From Myxococcota bacterium (GTDB lineage: Bacteria > Myxococcota_A > Polyangia > Polyangiales > Houyiibacteriaceae), in NCBI GenBank assembly GCA_028284955.1, contig JANQQS010000013.1, forward strand, positions 21,372-85,371: 64,000 bases of DNA. Reading direction: 5' to 3'. Positions 35,694-45,323 of this stretch are shown here, one piece after another. The position numbers and the translations under genes were made by a program. The number at the start of each line of letters is the position of its first letter. Within the stretch, counting starts at the first letter, position 1. The notes under the pieces were generated by a model. That model was given only the letters and a program-made list of their open reading frames with translations, did no database searches and had not been told where the DNA came from.

Positions 35694-37019
35694 CTATGAG
35701 TCTGAACCGTAACACTCCACCGGCGCAAACGCGCAGCTGCCGTTCGCGGCGCAGAAGGTCGCGCAATCCACGTCTTCCGCGCAGTTCGCGCCACCTGCCG
35801 CCTGGGGCAAGCAAATCTGCCCTACGTCGTCGCAATCGAGCCCCGCAGCACAACTGTTCGGCTGCGCGGCATCGCAAGACGCGTTGGCTTCGCTCGGCGC
35901 TCCGCACACGCTGGCGTCGGGATCACACCATAGCCCTTCCGCACAATCGCCTCCTGCAAGCAAAGCCGCCTCGCACGCCGCGCCCGTGTTGCCTCGAGGA
36001 GTGCACTCGCCTTCGCCGGCCATGCCCACCGGCGGGCAATACAGCCCGGACTCGCAATCATCGTCGATGGAGCAAGGTTCTCCGCGCGATGCGGGCAACA
36101 GGCAGCGATCCATGGTGCCACCCTGCACCCCACATACGTGGGCAGCCGGGCATTCGATCGTCAACGAACACACTTCGCTCGGAGATAGAGGCACGTCGCG
36201 ACATTCTCCTCCGATGCAGATCGTCTGGCTCCCGCACTCATCGCTGAATGCACACGTTTCGCGATCGCCTTTGGGCGCCAAGCACATCCCCATGGCTTGC
36301 TCTCCTCGCTGGCAAGTCAGCCCGTCAGCACACTCTGCACTGGTTCGGCAAGTTTCGCCCTGAGCGCCAAACGCGCGGCACGTTTCAGTCTGCGGATCAC
36401 AAAACGAGCTCACAGGGTCACACAAGAGATCTTGCCGAACATCGCACGGCTGACCGTCTTCGACCCACGGTCGACAGGTTCCTCCGCACACCAGATTCTC
36501 CCGGAAGCAATATCCTTCGCCACACTCGCCTTCGCTGCTTCCCAGCGCCCGACAATCTTCATCGAGCGCTTTGGTTCCCGTGAACACGGCGCGGCAATCC
36601 GGGGCGTGATCGAGCAGCCGCTCGGTTCGGCGAGCGCAGCTACGAGAGGAAATGGTATTCAGGCACGCCGCAGCGGCCGTCGCATCGTAGGCCACCGTGC
36701 CGTCTGCGATGCCAATTTCTACCAGCGGAATGGTTTCGTTGCGGCAGAGTTCGCGCGTCGTTTCGATGCATGCCTCGGATGGATGATTGGCTTCAAAAGG
36801 ACATCCGGCGGGTTCGCACCGAGCAGCGACAAAGAGGTTGCACCAATCTTCCAGAGGCACCGTGTCGCCGATGACGCTGCTATCTGACCCTCCGTCGCTC
36901 GCCACATCGGCGTCATCAAAACTTCCGATGGTCAGCCCATCTCCGCATCCGACGAGCCCCGTGATTGCGAAGAGGCTCAAGCCAATGCTACCGCTCTGCA
37001 AACCATTCCTATTGCGCAT
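35694..37019 (-). CDS. Large cysteine-rich lipoprotein
   Basis: 441 residues. Signal segment (about 8-24) with lipobox GLVGC. The mature protein starts with an Asp/Ser-rich spacer and then contains about 50 Cys arranged in short repeated units such as GxxCxxxxDCxxGLxCxxxxGxxGxC (for example the stretch GEPCSIDDDCESGLYC), similar to Dickkopf/MXAN_6577-like Cys-rich modules common in myxobacterial surface lipoproteins. Expected to be a rigid, disulfide-rich extracellular protein; ligand unknown. It lies 3 nt upstream of tatD on the same strand and is divergent from the DUF4838 gene at 37200. A 17-bp tandem duplication (CACCAAAGTATCCCTAG-type) occurs near 37155-37190 in the divergent region. Confidence 0.85.
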   Translation of the reverse strand: MRNRNGLQSGSIGLSLFAITGLVGCGDGLTIGSFDDADVASDGGSDSSVIGDTVPLEDWCNLFVAARCEPAGCPFEANHPSEACIETTRELCRNETIPLVEIGIADGTVAYDATAAAACLNTISSRSCARRTERLLDHAPDCRAVFTGTKALDEDCRALGSSEGECGEGYCFRENLVCGGTCRPWVEDGQPCDVRQDLLCDPVSSFCDPQTETCRAFGAQGETCRTSAECADGLTCQRGEQAMGMCLAPKGDRETCAFSDECGSQTICIGGECRDVPLSPSEVCSLTIECPAAHVCGVQGGTMDRCLLPASRGEPCSIDDDCESGLYCPPVGMAGEGECTPRGNTGAACEAALLAGGDCAEGLWCDPDASVCGAPSEANASCDAAQPNSCAAGLDCDDVGQICLPQAAGGANCAEDVDCATFCAANGSCAFAPVECYGSDS

Positions 37020-37199
37020 GTAGTTCCTCAGTCTAAGTCGTTTCGTCGTGTTCGCGCGAATATCCGCCTACAGGCGTAGCGACGGACCGGTCGGCTCGCA
37101 GATTCTAAACGATGCCCAATTGGAGCGCACACGCATATCCGTCAAAGTAGTCCTCGCCACCAAAGTATCCCTAGCACCAAAGTAACCCTAGTATGTAGA

Positions 37200-39173
37200 G
37201 TGGCTCGATTGTGGAAGCAGGCGTGCGTTCCGGCATGGGTCTTGGTCTCGTGCACCCCGCAAACCGCCGACATCGCGAGCAAAGTCGCCCAGACGGGCGA
37301 AACGCGTCCCGCGATCGGCACCCGCGCGCTCCATAGCCCCGAATCACCAGCGTGCATCGCCCTGACCTACATGCCGGCGCATCGCGCGAGCGCTGAATTC
37401 GCGGCGGGCGAACTCCGCGCGTATCTGGAGCGCATCACCGGGACCGCAGGAATCGTCAACGAAGCGTTCGCTGCTAGACCCGAGGATCCCTCCGCCCAGA
37501 CCTATCCGGTGCAGATCGATATCGGGCCGCGCATGTGTGCCAGCGCATCCACGAGGCGATCAACACCAAATCGCCCATCGGCGAATGCCCCACACCCCCT
37601 GCTCTCCGCCCAACACGGCAAGGAAGCGTTCGCGCTGGACGTGCACACCTCCCGCGCAACCATTGTAGGAAACTCCGGGCGCGCCATTCTCTACGGCGTA
37701 TACGCGCTACTCGAGCACCTCGGCGTACGTTTCTTCGCGCCACGTTTTGCGTTCTACGAAGATCTTGCCGAATACGTTCCCCGCCAGCGCATGCTCGCGC
37801 CATCGCCGCTCCGCCGACTCGAACAACCAAGCTTCTCCCTGAGACGAAAATACGTCGAAGAAGGCTGGAGCTACACCGCGCAGAATATGGTGCAACTCGT
37901 CGATTGGATGGCCAAAAGCCGTCTCAACACGCTGGTGGTTCCGTTCGACTACCGAATGCGCGGCGTGACTCGATGGGATGACTTTCGCGAGATCGTGACC
38001 CCGGAGCTCAAAAAGCGCGGCATGTGGCTCGAAGTAGGAGGACACGGATACAATTCCTTTCTCCCGCCTCGTGCCGATCAACCGGCCAACTGGAAGGACG
38101 GCTCAGCCAATGTCTTCCGAGTTTCGAATGGACCGGCCGTCAAAGCATACATTTCGCGGGTGGTCGCCTATCTGAAGTCGAGACCCGAAATCGATATCTT
38201 CGATGCCTGGCCGCCCGACAACGCAACCTGGGGCCGGCGAACCCTGCGCCGCTTCGGATCGCCATCCGATGCGCAATCCCATATCGCCAACGAACTGGTG
38301 CGCGCATTTCGAAACGAAAACCTAGACGTTCGCGTAGAGGTGGTCGGATATCGGCCGACCGTCGATCCCCCGGAGCGGATCGCGCTCGATCCCAGCGTGA
38401 TCGTGGACATCGCTCCCTATGACCGCAGCCAAAGCGAGTCTTTGGTGAACCCGCGGCATCCAAAAAACAAACGCTACGCCGCACTGATTCGGCGTTGGCG
38501 CGCAGCCAGGTTCCAAGGGCTCGTTGGCGTGTACGCGTACTACCGGCGCTACAGCTTTCGCTCGCTTCCGTTGCTATTGCTGCAGCAAATCGGCAGCGAA
38601 ATTCCCTACCACCATCGCGAAGGCGCCCAGGGACTGGGGATGTACGCAGAGCCGGCCGACTGGATTGTCTTTGAACCCGTTCATTGGCTCGTGGCCCGCT
38701 TGTCCTGGAACGTCCGAGACAAGGAAGCGCTTTCCACCTATCTTCGCGAACGGTATGGCAATGCGGCGAACCACGTAGCCCGCTACTTTGATTACGCCGA
38801 ACAAGCCGCACGCGCGCTATGTTCGGTACCTGGCGGAGCGTACGACGAGCTCCCACGTGTCGAAGCTGCGCTGGAGGCATTTCAAGCTGCTCAGAACTCA
38901 CTCCGCGACGCTCGCGCCTCTAGAAATCGCTCATCAAAGCTCCGCGACCAGCTCATCGATCATCTCGACTACGCTCTCTCCGATACCCAGATGAGCCTCG
39001 CTGATGTACGCGGCGAACGAGCTCAGCGAGAGCACAATCGACGCAAGGTGCATCGATACGTGGAGCGTCACTATCGCAGCGGCTTGCTCCTGCGCGACTA
39101 TCGAGTGCTCAAACGAATCGATCCCTCCGTCACCAAAAAGGACATCCCGAAAATCATTGGCGCCTATCGCTAA
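37200..39173 (+). CDS. DUF4838-type predicted lipoprotein, glycosidase-like
   Basis: 657 residues from a GTG at 37200. The N-terminus has a short signal with lipobox LVSC at about 15-18. Residues about 55-220 resemble the N-terminal alpha/beta domain of alpha-glucuronidases (GRAILYGVYALLEHLGVRFFAP). The central barrel-like region (about 230-540) matches DUF4838 proteins (SRLNTLVVPFDYRMRG, GMWLEVGGHGYNSFLP, DIFDAWPPDN). This superfamily is linked to carbohydrate cleavage, but its catalytic residues are not established, so I do not assign a substrate. It lies 45 nt before the barrel gene, likely in one operon. Confidence 0.82.
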   Translation: MARLWKQACVPAWVLVSCTPQTADIASKVAQTGETRPAIGTRALHSPESPACIALTYMPAHRASAEFAAGELRAYLERITGTAGIVNEAFAARPEDPSAQTYPVQIDIGPRMCASASTRRSTPNRPSANAPHPLLSAQHGKEAFALDVHTSRATIVGNSGRAILYGVYALLEHLGVRFFAPRFAFYEDLAEYVPRQRMLAPSPLRRLEQPSFSLRRKYVEEGWSYTAQNMVQLVDWMAKSRLNTLVVPFDYRMRGVTRWDDFREIVTPELKKRGMWLEVGGHGYNSFLPPRADQPANWKDGSANVFRVSNGPAVKAYISRVVAYLKSRPEIDIFDAWPPDNATWGRRTLRRFGSPSDAQSHIANELVRAFRNENLDVRVEVVGYRPTVDPPERIALDPSVIVDIAPYDRSQSESLVNPRHPKNKRYAALIRRWRAARFQGLVGVYAYYRRYSFRSLPLLLLQQIGSEIPYHHREGAQGLGMYAEPADWIVFEPVHWLVARLSWNVRDKEALSTYLRERYGNAANHVARYFDYAEQAARALCSVPGGAYDELPRVEAALEAFQAAQNSLRDARASRNRSSKLRDQLIDHLDYALSDTQMSLADVRGERAQREHNRRKVHRYVERHYRSGLLLRDYRVLKRIDPSVTKKDIPKIIGAYR

Positions 39174-39218
39174 CTTCTCTTTTGACTTTTCAGACGCCCT
39201 TCGTTAGCACCTTCGTCA

Positions 39219-40649
39219 ATGCAGCGTGGGACCTCGCCCTCCAGCCGACGTCCACCCCTCGCACGAGCTCACCGCTTCGCTACGCGATGTGTCGCGACGT
39301 ATCTCGCGATCGGAGCGCTTCCCGCCAGCGCGCAGGAAGCAAACTACCAAGACATCATCGTGGGGGGTCGTGCAGCCGCGTACGGAGGAGCGTTCACGGC
39401 TGTCGCAGACGACGCTTCTGCGGCTCTTCACAACCCTGCCGGATTGGCCCAGCTTCATGACCACAGCCTTTCCGCATCGATTTCGGCGTACGGAATTGCG
39501 ACCACGACCACCGAAAACGTCTTTGTCGATAGTCAGGAACCAACCGAGCTTTCCCGAACCGACGTGCAGATCTTTCCCGGGGCGACCGGCTACGTGTTTC
39601 CGCTCAAAGGAGGCAATGACTGGTCGCATACGCTCGCCGCGACAATTTTGGTGATCGACTTTTTGGAGTTTGAGGGCGCCGTCGACCTTTCGTCGCCAGA
39701 CCTCGGGCTTACCACCAATGTGTTCGACAAATCAGCCATCACCACGCTCTACGCTGGCCCATCGTACGGGTTTCGTTGGCGCAACCTATTTGTCGGCGCA
39801 TCGGCGTTTCTGCAATACACGCAACTCGAAACACGAAACTTTCTCAGCTTCACCGCGGATATCGACGGGGCAATTTCACGATTCGCGAGCTTTGAAACGC
39901 TCGACGCACACATTTTCGGTCTCGTCGGAGTCGTCGGCGCGATGTACCAGCTTGACCGTTGGAAACTTGGTGTGTCCGCTGAGCTTCCCAACATCCGGCT
40001 GGGAGGTTCCGCCACTTCGTTCGTCGCCAACGCCGAATCGCTCGTCATCCCCGACCCGACGAATCCCGAGGCTTCTCTATATCAAGATATTTTCCCAGAA
40101 GTCAGCGGGCGAGCTGCCTACAAAACACCGGCCAAGCTTTCTATCGGAACGAGCGTTTCGCTCGGGCGGTTTATGATTGCGGGGGACGTCGATATGCATT
40201 TTCCCGTGGGCGCATACAATCGCATACGACTCAACGAGCCCGAGTCGCAAGTGGGGCAGCCTGGGGAGCTTCCAGGACTCGAGGAAGACCGCGAAGTCGA
40301 CAATCGCAGCATCGATCCCGGAAGAGAGTTCACCGTGAACGCATCGCTCGGTGGACGTGCCCCGATCGTGGGGGACTACTCGATACTGATGGGCGTATTC
40401 ACTGATTTCTCTGGGTTGCCCACAGATTTCGAGGCCCTTAGCGAAGGCGCCGCGGTTGATTTTCTTGGTGGCAGCGTGGCGGTGGCCCGCACGCGTCCAG
40501 ACTCTGAGTTCTTACTCGGGATCACCGGTCGCTATGGCTGGGGCGCGACCAACGGCGTCACCTTCACCGATCGCACCGATATCAAAGTCGACGTACGAGA
40601 GTGGTCCATGTCGCTGTTCATCGCGGGACAAGCCAAGCTCGGCGGATAG
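39219..40649 (+). CDS. Outer-membrane beta-barrel protein (FadL/PorV-like)
   Basis: 476 residues. A signal peptide is cleaved near PASAQ (about 36-40). The mature N-terminus NYQDIIVGGRAAAYGGAFTAV...ADDASAALHNPAGLAQ is the typical entry motif of OmpP1/FadL and PorV barrels, with later alternating aromatic strands and a Phe/Gly-rich C-terminus (QAKLGG). Expected outer-membrane transporter of hydrophobic substrates or an export-associated barrel. Preceded by the DUF4838 gene; converges with the sterol-desaturase-like gene across 29 nt. Confidence 0.85.
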   Translation: MQRGTSPSSRRPPLARAHRFATRCVATYLAIGALPASAQEANYQDIIVGGRAAAYGGAFTAVADDASAALHNPAGLAQLHDHSLSASISAYGIATTTTENVFVDSQEPTELSRTDVQIFPGATGYVFPLKGGNDWSHTLAATILVIDFLEFEGAVDLSSPDLGLTTNVFDKSAITTLYAGPSYGFRWRNLFVGASAFLQYTQLETRNFLSFTADIDGAISRFASFETLDAHIFGLVGVVGAMYQLDRWKLGVSAELPNIRLGGSATSFVANAESLVIPDPTNPEASLYQDIFPEVSGRAAYKTPAKLSIGTSVSLGRFMIAGDVDMHFPVGAYNRIRLNEPESQVGQPGELPGLEEDREVDNRSIDPGREFTVNASLGGRAPIVGDYSILMGVFTDFSGLPTDFEALSEGAAVDFLGGSVAVARTRPDSEFLLGITGRYGWGATNGVTFTDRTDIKVDVREWSMSLFIAGQAKLGG

Positions 40650-40678
40650 CATGCAACCCTTCGAGCTCCCTTTCGGGG

Positions 40679-41368
40679 CTAGCCGGTTTTGAGCGAACCG
40701 GATGTGCCGAAGATCAGATCAGGGATTGGAGTCAAGGACGCGTAGTTCTTGCTGAAGTCCGCGCTGTGGTGCACCTGATGTTTTCTCGTCAACGCGTTGA
40801 TCGGCTCGAGAAACCACAACGGAATGTCGAGCCCTGAATGAATCAAAATATTGAGTGTAGAATATACGAAAAACGCCGCCGCGAACGCGTAGGGCGACAC
40901 CGGCCCGACCACCCACGTAGACAACGCAAGCAATGACAGACCCGAGGTAAGCTCCAGCGGATGCTGAAAGAGGCTCTCTAGCGCGGTGGGATGCCGCGCT
41001 CGGTGGTGTACCCCGTGCACAAAGCGCATCAGTTTCTTGTGGTGAAGCGTTCGGTGCAGCGCATAGTAACCGAAATCATAGACCGCGAGGATGCCGAGCG
41101 ATTGCAAGGCAATCGACGACCATGAACCAGCGTCCGAAGAGAACAGGTAGGGTCCAAGTCCGTACACGATCCCCAGCGTGATCCCGAGCGACAATGTCCC
41201 GATGATCGCCATATTGTGCACGCGTTCGCGGGTGGTGACCTTCATCGGCATATGCCCAGGAATGCGGTAGGGCTCCATGACCGGCCAGTGAAACGCCCAG
41301 GCGAGCCCGGCCAGGGTAAGCGCGTTGAACGCCAGAGTGCCTACGATCAGAAGGTCAAACGCGGTCAT
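40679..41368 (-). CDS. Sterol desaturase/fatty-acid hydroxylase superfamily protein
   Basis: 229 residues, integral membrane. The di-iron His clusters are visible in order: HRTLHH, HGVHHRARHPT and HQVHHS, with surrounding helices (LLIVGTLAFNALTLAGLAWA; LGILAVYDFGYYALH; SGLSLLALSTWVVG). The family hydroxylates or desaturates lipid substrates, often sterols, fatty acids or carotenoids; the substrate here is unknown. ATG start at 41368 and a 136-nt divergent region shared with the GT51 gene. Confidence 0.9.
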   Translation of the reverse strand: MTAFDLLIVGTLAFNALTLAGLAWAFHWPVMEPYRIPGHMPMKVTTRERVHNMAIIGTLSLGITLGIVYGLGPYLFSSDAGSWSSIALQSLGILAVYDFGYYALHRTLHHKKLMRFVHGVHHRARHPTALESLFQHPLELTSGLSLLALSTWVVGPVSPYAFAAAFFVYSTLNILIHSGLDIPLWFLEPINALTRKHQVHHSADFSKNYASLTPIPDLIFGTSGSLKTG

Positions 41369-41504
41369 ACCGAAGAAGCCTCAATACGCGCCCCGGGCGC
41401 GCGGGGCGACTATACGCCGAACCGCGACATTACGCACAAACGAGAGCTTCTGCGCACCAGAACGTGGTGATTTTCTTCGCAGAACGCCATAATGCGGTTC
41501 GGGA

Positions 41505-44294
41505 ATGAAGTTTCGACGCACCTCATTGCCCCCGGCATTCCGCGGACGCATGCTCCGTATGCGCTGGGCGCAGTTTCGATCAAAATTTCGGGGCCGCGCA
41601 ACAAGACTCAAAATCGGCGGCCGCATCAACCCGTGGTGGATCCGCGTCGCGGTCGTGATTGCGATCCTCATCGGCGCGTGGGCCGCCGCCGCTTGGCTCG
41701 TGCCGAACATCGCGCGCGAGCGCGTGGTGGCGATGGCGAAACATCGTTTCGGACTTCACGCAAGGGTGCGAGACGTTGGCCTGGGCCTCGGCAGCCTGCG
41801 ACTTGAGCAAGTGGAACTGCGCGGCTCTACCGGAGGTATCGAAGTACGGTTACGCCAGGTCGTCGCCGACGCTAGCGTGTGGGCACTGCTCTTCCGCGGC
41901 ACCAGCGCGATCGACGCAATCCGAGTCGACGGGGTCGAAGCGTCGGTGGATCTATCGCGCGAAGGAGCGAAGGACTCGTTCCGCACGATCCGAAGCAAGA
42001 TCCGACGGCGCGCACAGCCCGCCAAACCGTCAGGCAGTTCTCGCAAAGCAGGCTCACGAGCTATTCAGGTACATCATGCACGCATTCGGGTCCGCGATCG
42101 GGTAGGGCTACTGGTCGACGTCCAAAAGGCTCGTGGCCGTGCCGACGGCGCATCGATCTCGGGCGCGCTCGACACACTGCAGATTGGCGACGCGCCTACC
42201 CACCGATCCGTTTTTCGGAACGTTCAATGGGCACTAAAGCACGGAACGGCCGAACAAATCGCTGTCGTCGATCGCATCACCGTGGAGCAGGGACGTGTCC
42301 AGCTGATCGAACTCGACGCCTCCAAGACGAAAGCGCCGACGCAGCAAGAAGATCGATTGCTGCGCCGGCTCAAAGACGCCCGCGCAGCGGTGTTGGGACC
42401 TCCAAAAAAGCGAGAGCCGGACGGCGACCCCGATCGTCACTGGACCGATCGCTTGGCTCCAGACGCAAACCTGTCCATCGAAGATCTCACCGTTCGCAGC
42501 CAATCCCAGCAAAGCAACCGCACGATCATCCGCGAGCTCCGCGCGCGCGTTCGCGCCCTCCCCGACGGCCGGCATCGACTGGTGGGTCGCGGAAAAACCG
42601 CAAGCGCCTCGGGCCCCCCGGGCGAAGTAGCCTGGGATTTGCGACTGTCATTGCGCAAAGCAGCGGGCGAAGGCTCCGTTTCGTTTGAGGCACTCCCTCT
42701 CGCGCTTGTTTCACCGTTTCTTCCCGCTATCCCGTGGCACGAACCCGCCCACGCGCGCCTCGACGGCCAGTTCCGGCTGCGCGCCGAGTCGCCAGCAAAA
42801 CTAGCATGGACCGGCAGCGCGGCGCTTCGCAACGCGGCGCTCGCTTCCCCCAGAATAGGCTCCCAAGCCGTGCGCGGAGTCTCGGTCGGGCTCGAAGGCA
42901 ACGGCTACTGGTTTCCGCCGCACCGCCGATTGCGCATCGATCAGCTCCGTCTGCGGCTGGGCGATGCGTTCGTTCAGCTTTCTGGAGACCTCGAACGCTC
43001 CGCGGACCACTATCGCGCCGACCTCAAAGCGGAGCTTCCGACCACCGCCTGCGACACCGCGATACGCGCCATTCCCGTCGACCTTCTCGCAGAACTCACT
43101 CAGTTTTCTTTCGCGGGAAGTATCGCAGGCAAAGTCGATCTTCGCCTGGACTCACGCGAGCTCAGCGAAAGCTTGCTCGATATCGACGTCAACGATCGAT
43201 GCAAGTTTGTCACGGTTCCAGGAATCGCCGACCTAAGGCGCGTTCGCGCCCCCTTTGTGCACCGTGCATCCGAACCAGACGGAACCGTGTTTGAAATGAT
43301 GGCCGGACCGGGCAGCAATGAATGGGTGCCGCTCGACATGATGAGCCCCTACCTTATTCAGGCGGTCATCGCCCACGAAGACGCGTCGTTCTTTCAGCAT
43401 TCAGGGTTTGCCCCCTGGGCCATCAAAGAAGCTCTCGTTCGCAACCTTGAAGCTGGACGATACGTTCAAGGCGCAAGCACCATCACCATGCAGTTGGCCA
43501 AAAATCTTTTTCTGCAACGAGAAAAAACGCTCGCGCGCAAGGTGCAAGAAGTTTTGCTCACGTGGTGGCTCGAAAACGCGATGAGCAAACGCGACATTCT
43601 CGAGCTCTATCTCAACCTCATCGAGTACGGGCCGGGTATTTACGGCATTCGACATGCCGCGGAACACTACTTCGGACGCCTCGCGGGAGACCTCTCCCCT
43701 GCTGAAGCCGCGTTTTTCGCGACCATCCTTCCCAACCCCAAACGCTACCATCACTACTACGAACGCGGCCGATTGACGCCCCGCATGGCCAAGCGCCTCG
43801 AACGATTTCTAAAGCACATGGCCGAACGCGGCCGCCTCGACCCTGCGGCGCTCGACTACGGTATCGGCGAACTCGATAACCTGCAGTTTCGTCGCGAAGG
43901 CGAGCCGGCGCTTCCTCCCCATCGGATCCCAACGGCAGGCTCAGGGGTGTCGATGTCGGTTCTCCGCGGCGCAGCGCGGCGAACCGACGCCACGGAGAGT
44001 TCACCTCGAGCCGAGCGACCGCGACCACCGCAGGTCGAAGCCCAGAGCGCTCCCCCCGACGAATCCACTCCTCTCCGCGAATCCGCTGCTCCCCGCAAGT
44101 CACGGAGCAGCGGCGCCGAAACGGCCGAGGTAGGTTCTGCCTCCGAAACGGAGACACCGCCCCCGACGGAAGCTAATTCCCCACCGACACCCAATCCTTC
44201 GCAGGCCACCTCTCCCACCGAACGCACACCCGACCCGCCTGCGGCGCAAGAGCCTGCCGCCAGCCCACCTACGCCGCCGGAAGAACAACCCTAG
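41505..44294 (+). CDS. AsmA-like protein fused to GT51 peptidoglycan glycosyltransferase
   Basis: 929 residues. Basic N-terminus, one transmembrane helix (about 47-67, WIRVAVVIAILIGAWAAAAWL), an AsmA/TamB-like periplasmic region (about 75-600) with repeated RxxVDGV/LRxD-type strands, then a GT51 domain (about 605-790): catalytic Glu625 in IAHEDASFFQHSG, QGASTITMQLAKN, KRDILELYLNLIEYGPGIYG, then AAEHYFGR. No penicillin-binding transpeptidase follows; instead about 130 residues of Pro/Ser/Glu-rich tail end the protein. It should polymerise glycan strands from lipid II. Monofunctional GT51 enzymes are usually ~240 residues, so the AsmA-like addition is the distinctive feature. Confidence 0.88.
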   Translation: MKFRRTSLPPAFRGRMLRMRWAQFRSKFRGRATRLKIGGRINPWWIRVAVVIAILIGAWAAAAWLVPNIARERVVAMAKHRFGLHARVRDVGLGLGSLRLEQVELRGSTGGIEVRLRQVVADASVWALLFRGTSAIDAIRVDGVEASVDLSREGAKDSFRTIRSKIRRRAQPAKPSGSSRKAGSRAIQVHHARIRVRDRVGLLVDVQKARGRADGASISGALDTLQIGDAPTHRSVFRNVQWALKHGTAEQIAVVDRITVEQGRVQLIELDASKTKAPTQQEDRLLRRLKDARAAVLGPPKKREPDGDPDRHWTDRLAPDANLSIEDLTVRSQSQQSNRTIIRELRARVRALPDGRHRLVGRGKTASASGPPGEVAWDLRLSLRKAAGEGSVSFEALPLALVSPFLPAIPWHEPAHARLDGQFRLRAESPAKLAWTGSAALRNAALASPRIGSQAVRGVSVGLEGNGYWFPPHRRLRIDQLRLRLGDAFVQLSGDLERSADHYRADLKAELPTTACDTAIRAIPVDLLAELTQFSFAGSIAGKVDLRLDSRELSESLLDIDVNDRCKFVTVPGIADLRRVRAPFVHRASEPDGTVFEMMAGPGSNEWVPLDMMSPYLIQAVIAHEDASFFQHSGFAPWAIKEALVRNLEAGRYVQGASTITMQLAKNLFLQREKTLARKVQEVLLTWWLENAMSKRDILELYLNLIEYGPGIYGIRHAAEHYFGRLAGDLSPAEAAFFATILPNPKRYHHYYERGRLTPRMAKRLERFLKHMAERGRLDPAALDYGIGELDNLQFRREGEPALPPHRIPTAGSGVSMSVLRGAARRTDATESSPRAERPRPPQVEAQSAPPDESTPLRESAAPRKSRSSGAETAEVGSASETETPPPTEANSPPTPNPSQATSPTERTPDPPAAQEPAASPPTPPEEQP

Positions 44295-44415
44295 GAGGTT
44301 GGTGTCAAACGCTCCCGTCGGCTCGCTTGCGGCAGCTCCACGGGAAGAACAATCGCCACGCCACTTGCGCCGCCGCCGGGTCCACGGCATCTTGCCGGCG
44401 AGCGAGTTGATCTGC

Positions 44416-44497
44416 GCGAGGATGGCGGAATTGGCAGACGCGCCGGATTTAGGTTCCGGTGGGGCAACCCGTGGAGGTTCGAGTCCTCTTCCTCGCA
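44416..44497 (+). tRNA. tRNA-Leu (anticodon UAG)
   Basis: The acceptor stem GCGAGGA pairs with TCCTCGC (44490-44496), followed by discriminator A. D arm with GGCGGAATTGGCAGACGC; anticodon stem CCGGA/TCCGG with loop TTTAGGT, giving anticodon TAG at 44450-44452; long variable arm (GGGGCAACCC), as expected for tRNA-Leu; T loop TTCGAGT. The 3' CCA is not encoded (ACCG follows). Predicted to decode CUA/CUN leucine codons. Confidence 0.96.
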
Positions 44498-44534
44498 CCG
44501 GGCGACGAGTCGGTCGACAACCGGTTCACGAACA

Positions 44535-45056
44535 TCAGTCGGACGGCGACGACGATGTGTCTGCTGAAGCGACCTCGCCTTGGTCAGGCATCGGGCGGTC
44601 TACGCTCGTCATCGCTTCGATAGGCACGACTTTGGCGTGTACCTCGCAACCGGTACTCCCCGTCTTGCAGGTCTTGCAGGCAACCACCGCCAGCCGCCGA
44701 CTCACGAAAGACACTGCGGCGGGTTTGTCCCGCGCGGGTGTAAGAGACTCAAGCGTTTTTTCTGTGTGACACTTGGACGCCGAAAAGTCGTGAACGAGCA
44801 CCTCGGTGCCCCCTTGAGCCACGGTGACGCACAATCCAGGAAGACCTTGCGGGTTGTTCTGGTCGAGCTGTTGGTCACCGGGGGTGCACGCCGAAGGTGC
44901 GAGCAACCCTCCTTGGCCAGACTTCTCCTCTTCGCCAGGAACCTCTTCGAGAGACGTATTCGCCGTACACGCTGAGAGACTCCCGAGCAGCATCAAGCAT
45001 CCCTGAATCCGCGTTCGGAACCGTCGGCTCGATTCGCGGAACATCACAGTATTCAT
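44535..45056 (-). CDS. Predicted lipoprotein, unknown function
   Basis: 173 residues from ATG 45056; a start at 45044 (MFRESSRR) is equally possible. Basic start, hydrophobic CLMLLGSLSAC with lipobox LSAC, then an acidic spacer (EEVPGEEEKSG) and a body with about eight Cys (SACTPGDQQ, GLCVTV, KCHTEKT, ACKTCKTGSTGC). The C-terminus is Asp/Ser-rich and low-complexity. The closely spaced Cys pairs suggest disulfides. It is transcribed toward the tRNA-Leu gene. No known family recognised. Confidence 0.65.
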   Translation of the reverse strand: MNTVMFRESSRRFRTRIQGCLMLLGSLSACTANTSLEEVPGEEEKSGQGGLLAPSACTPGDQQLDQNNPQGLPGLCVTVAQGGTEVLVHDFSASKCHTEKTLESLTPARDKPAAVSFVSRRLAVVACKTCKTGSTGCEVHAKVVPIEAMTSVDRPMPDQGEVASADTSSSPSD

Positions 45057-45323
45057 GTCGAGAACACAGTGCACGATTTATGCCGTACCGCTCTGCCTCG
45101 CCCTCGCGCTTCGAAGACTTGGCCCAAACCGTATGAATTCATGCGCTGAATCGTCCGCGCCAGGTTCTTTCCGGGTCGCAACCACAACGGTCGAGAGAAA
45201 TTCTTCCTCCGCCCGGAGGGTCAAACTGATTGTTTGGGGAACCTATCGTTTCCATGGCCATGTACTGCGGCCAACGGACGCGAGAATTCTTCAGCGATCA
45301 GGCAATCTGGTACGGTCATTCGG

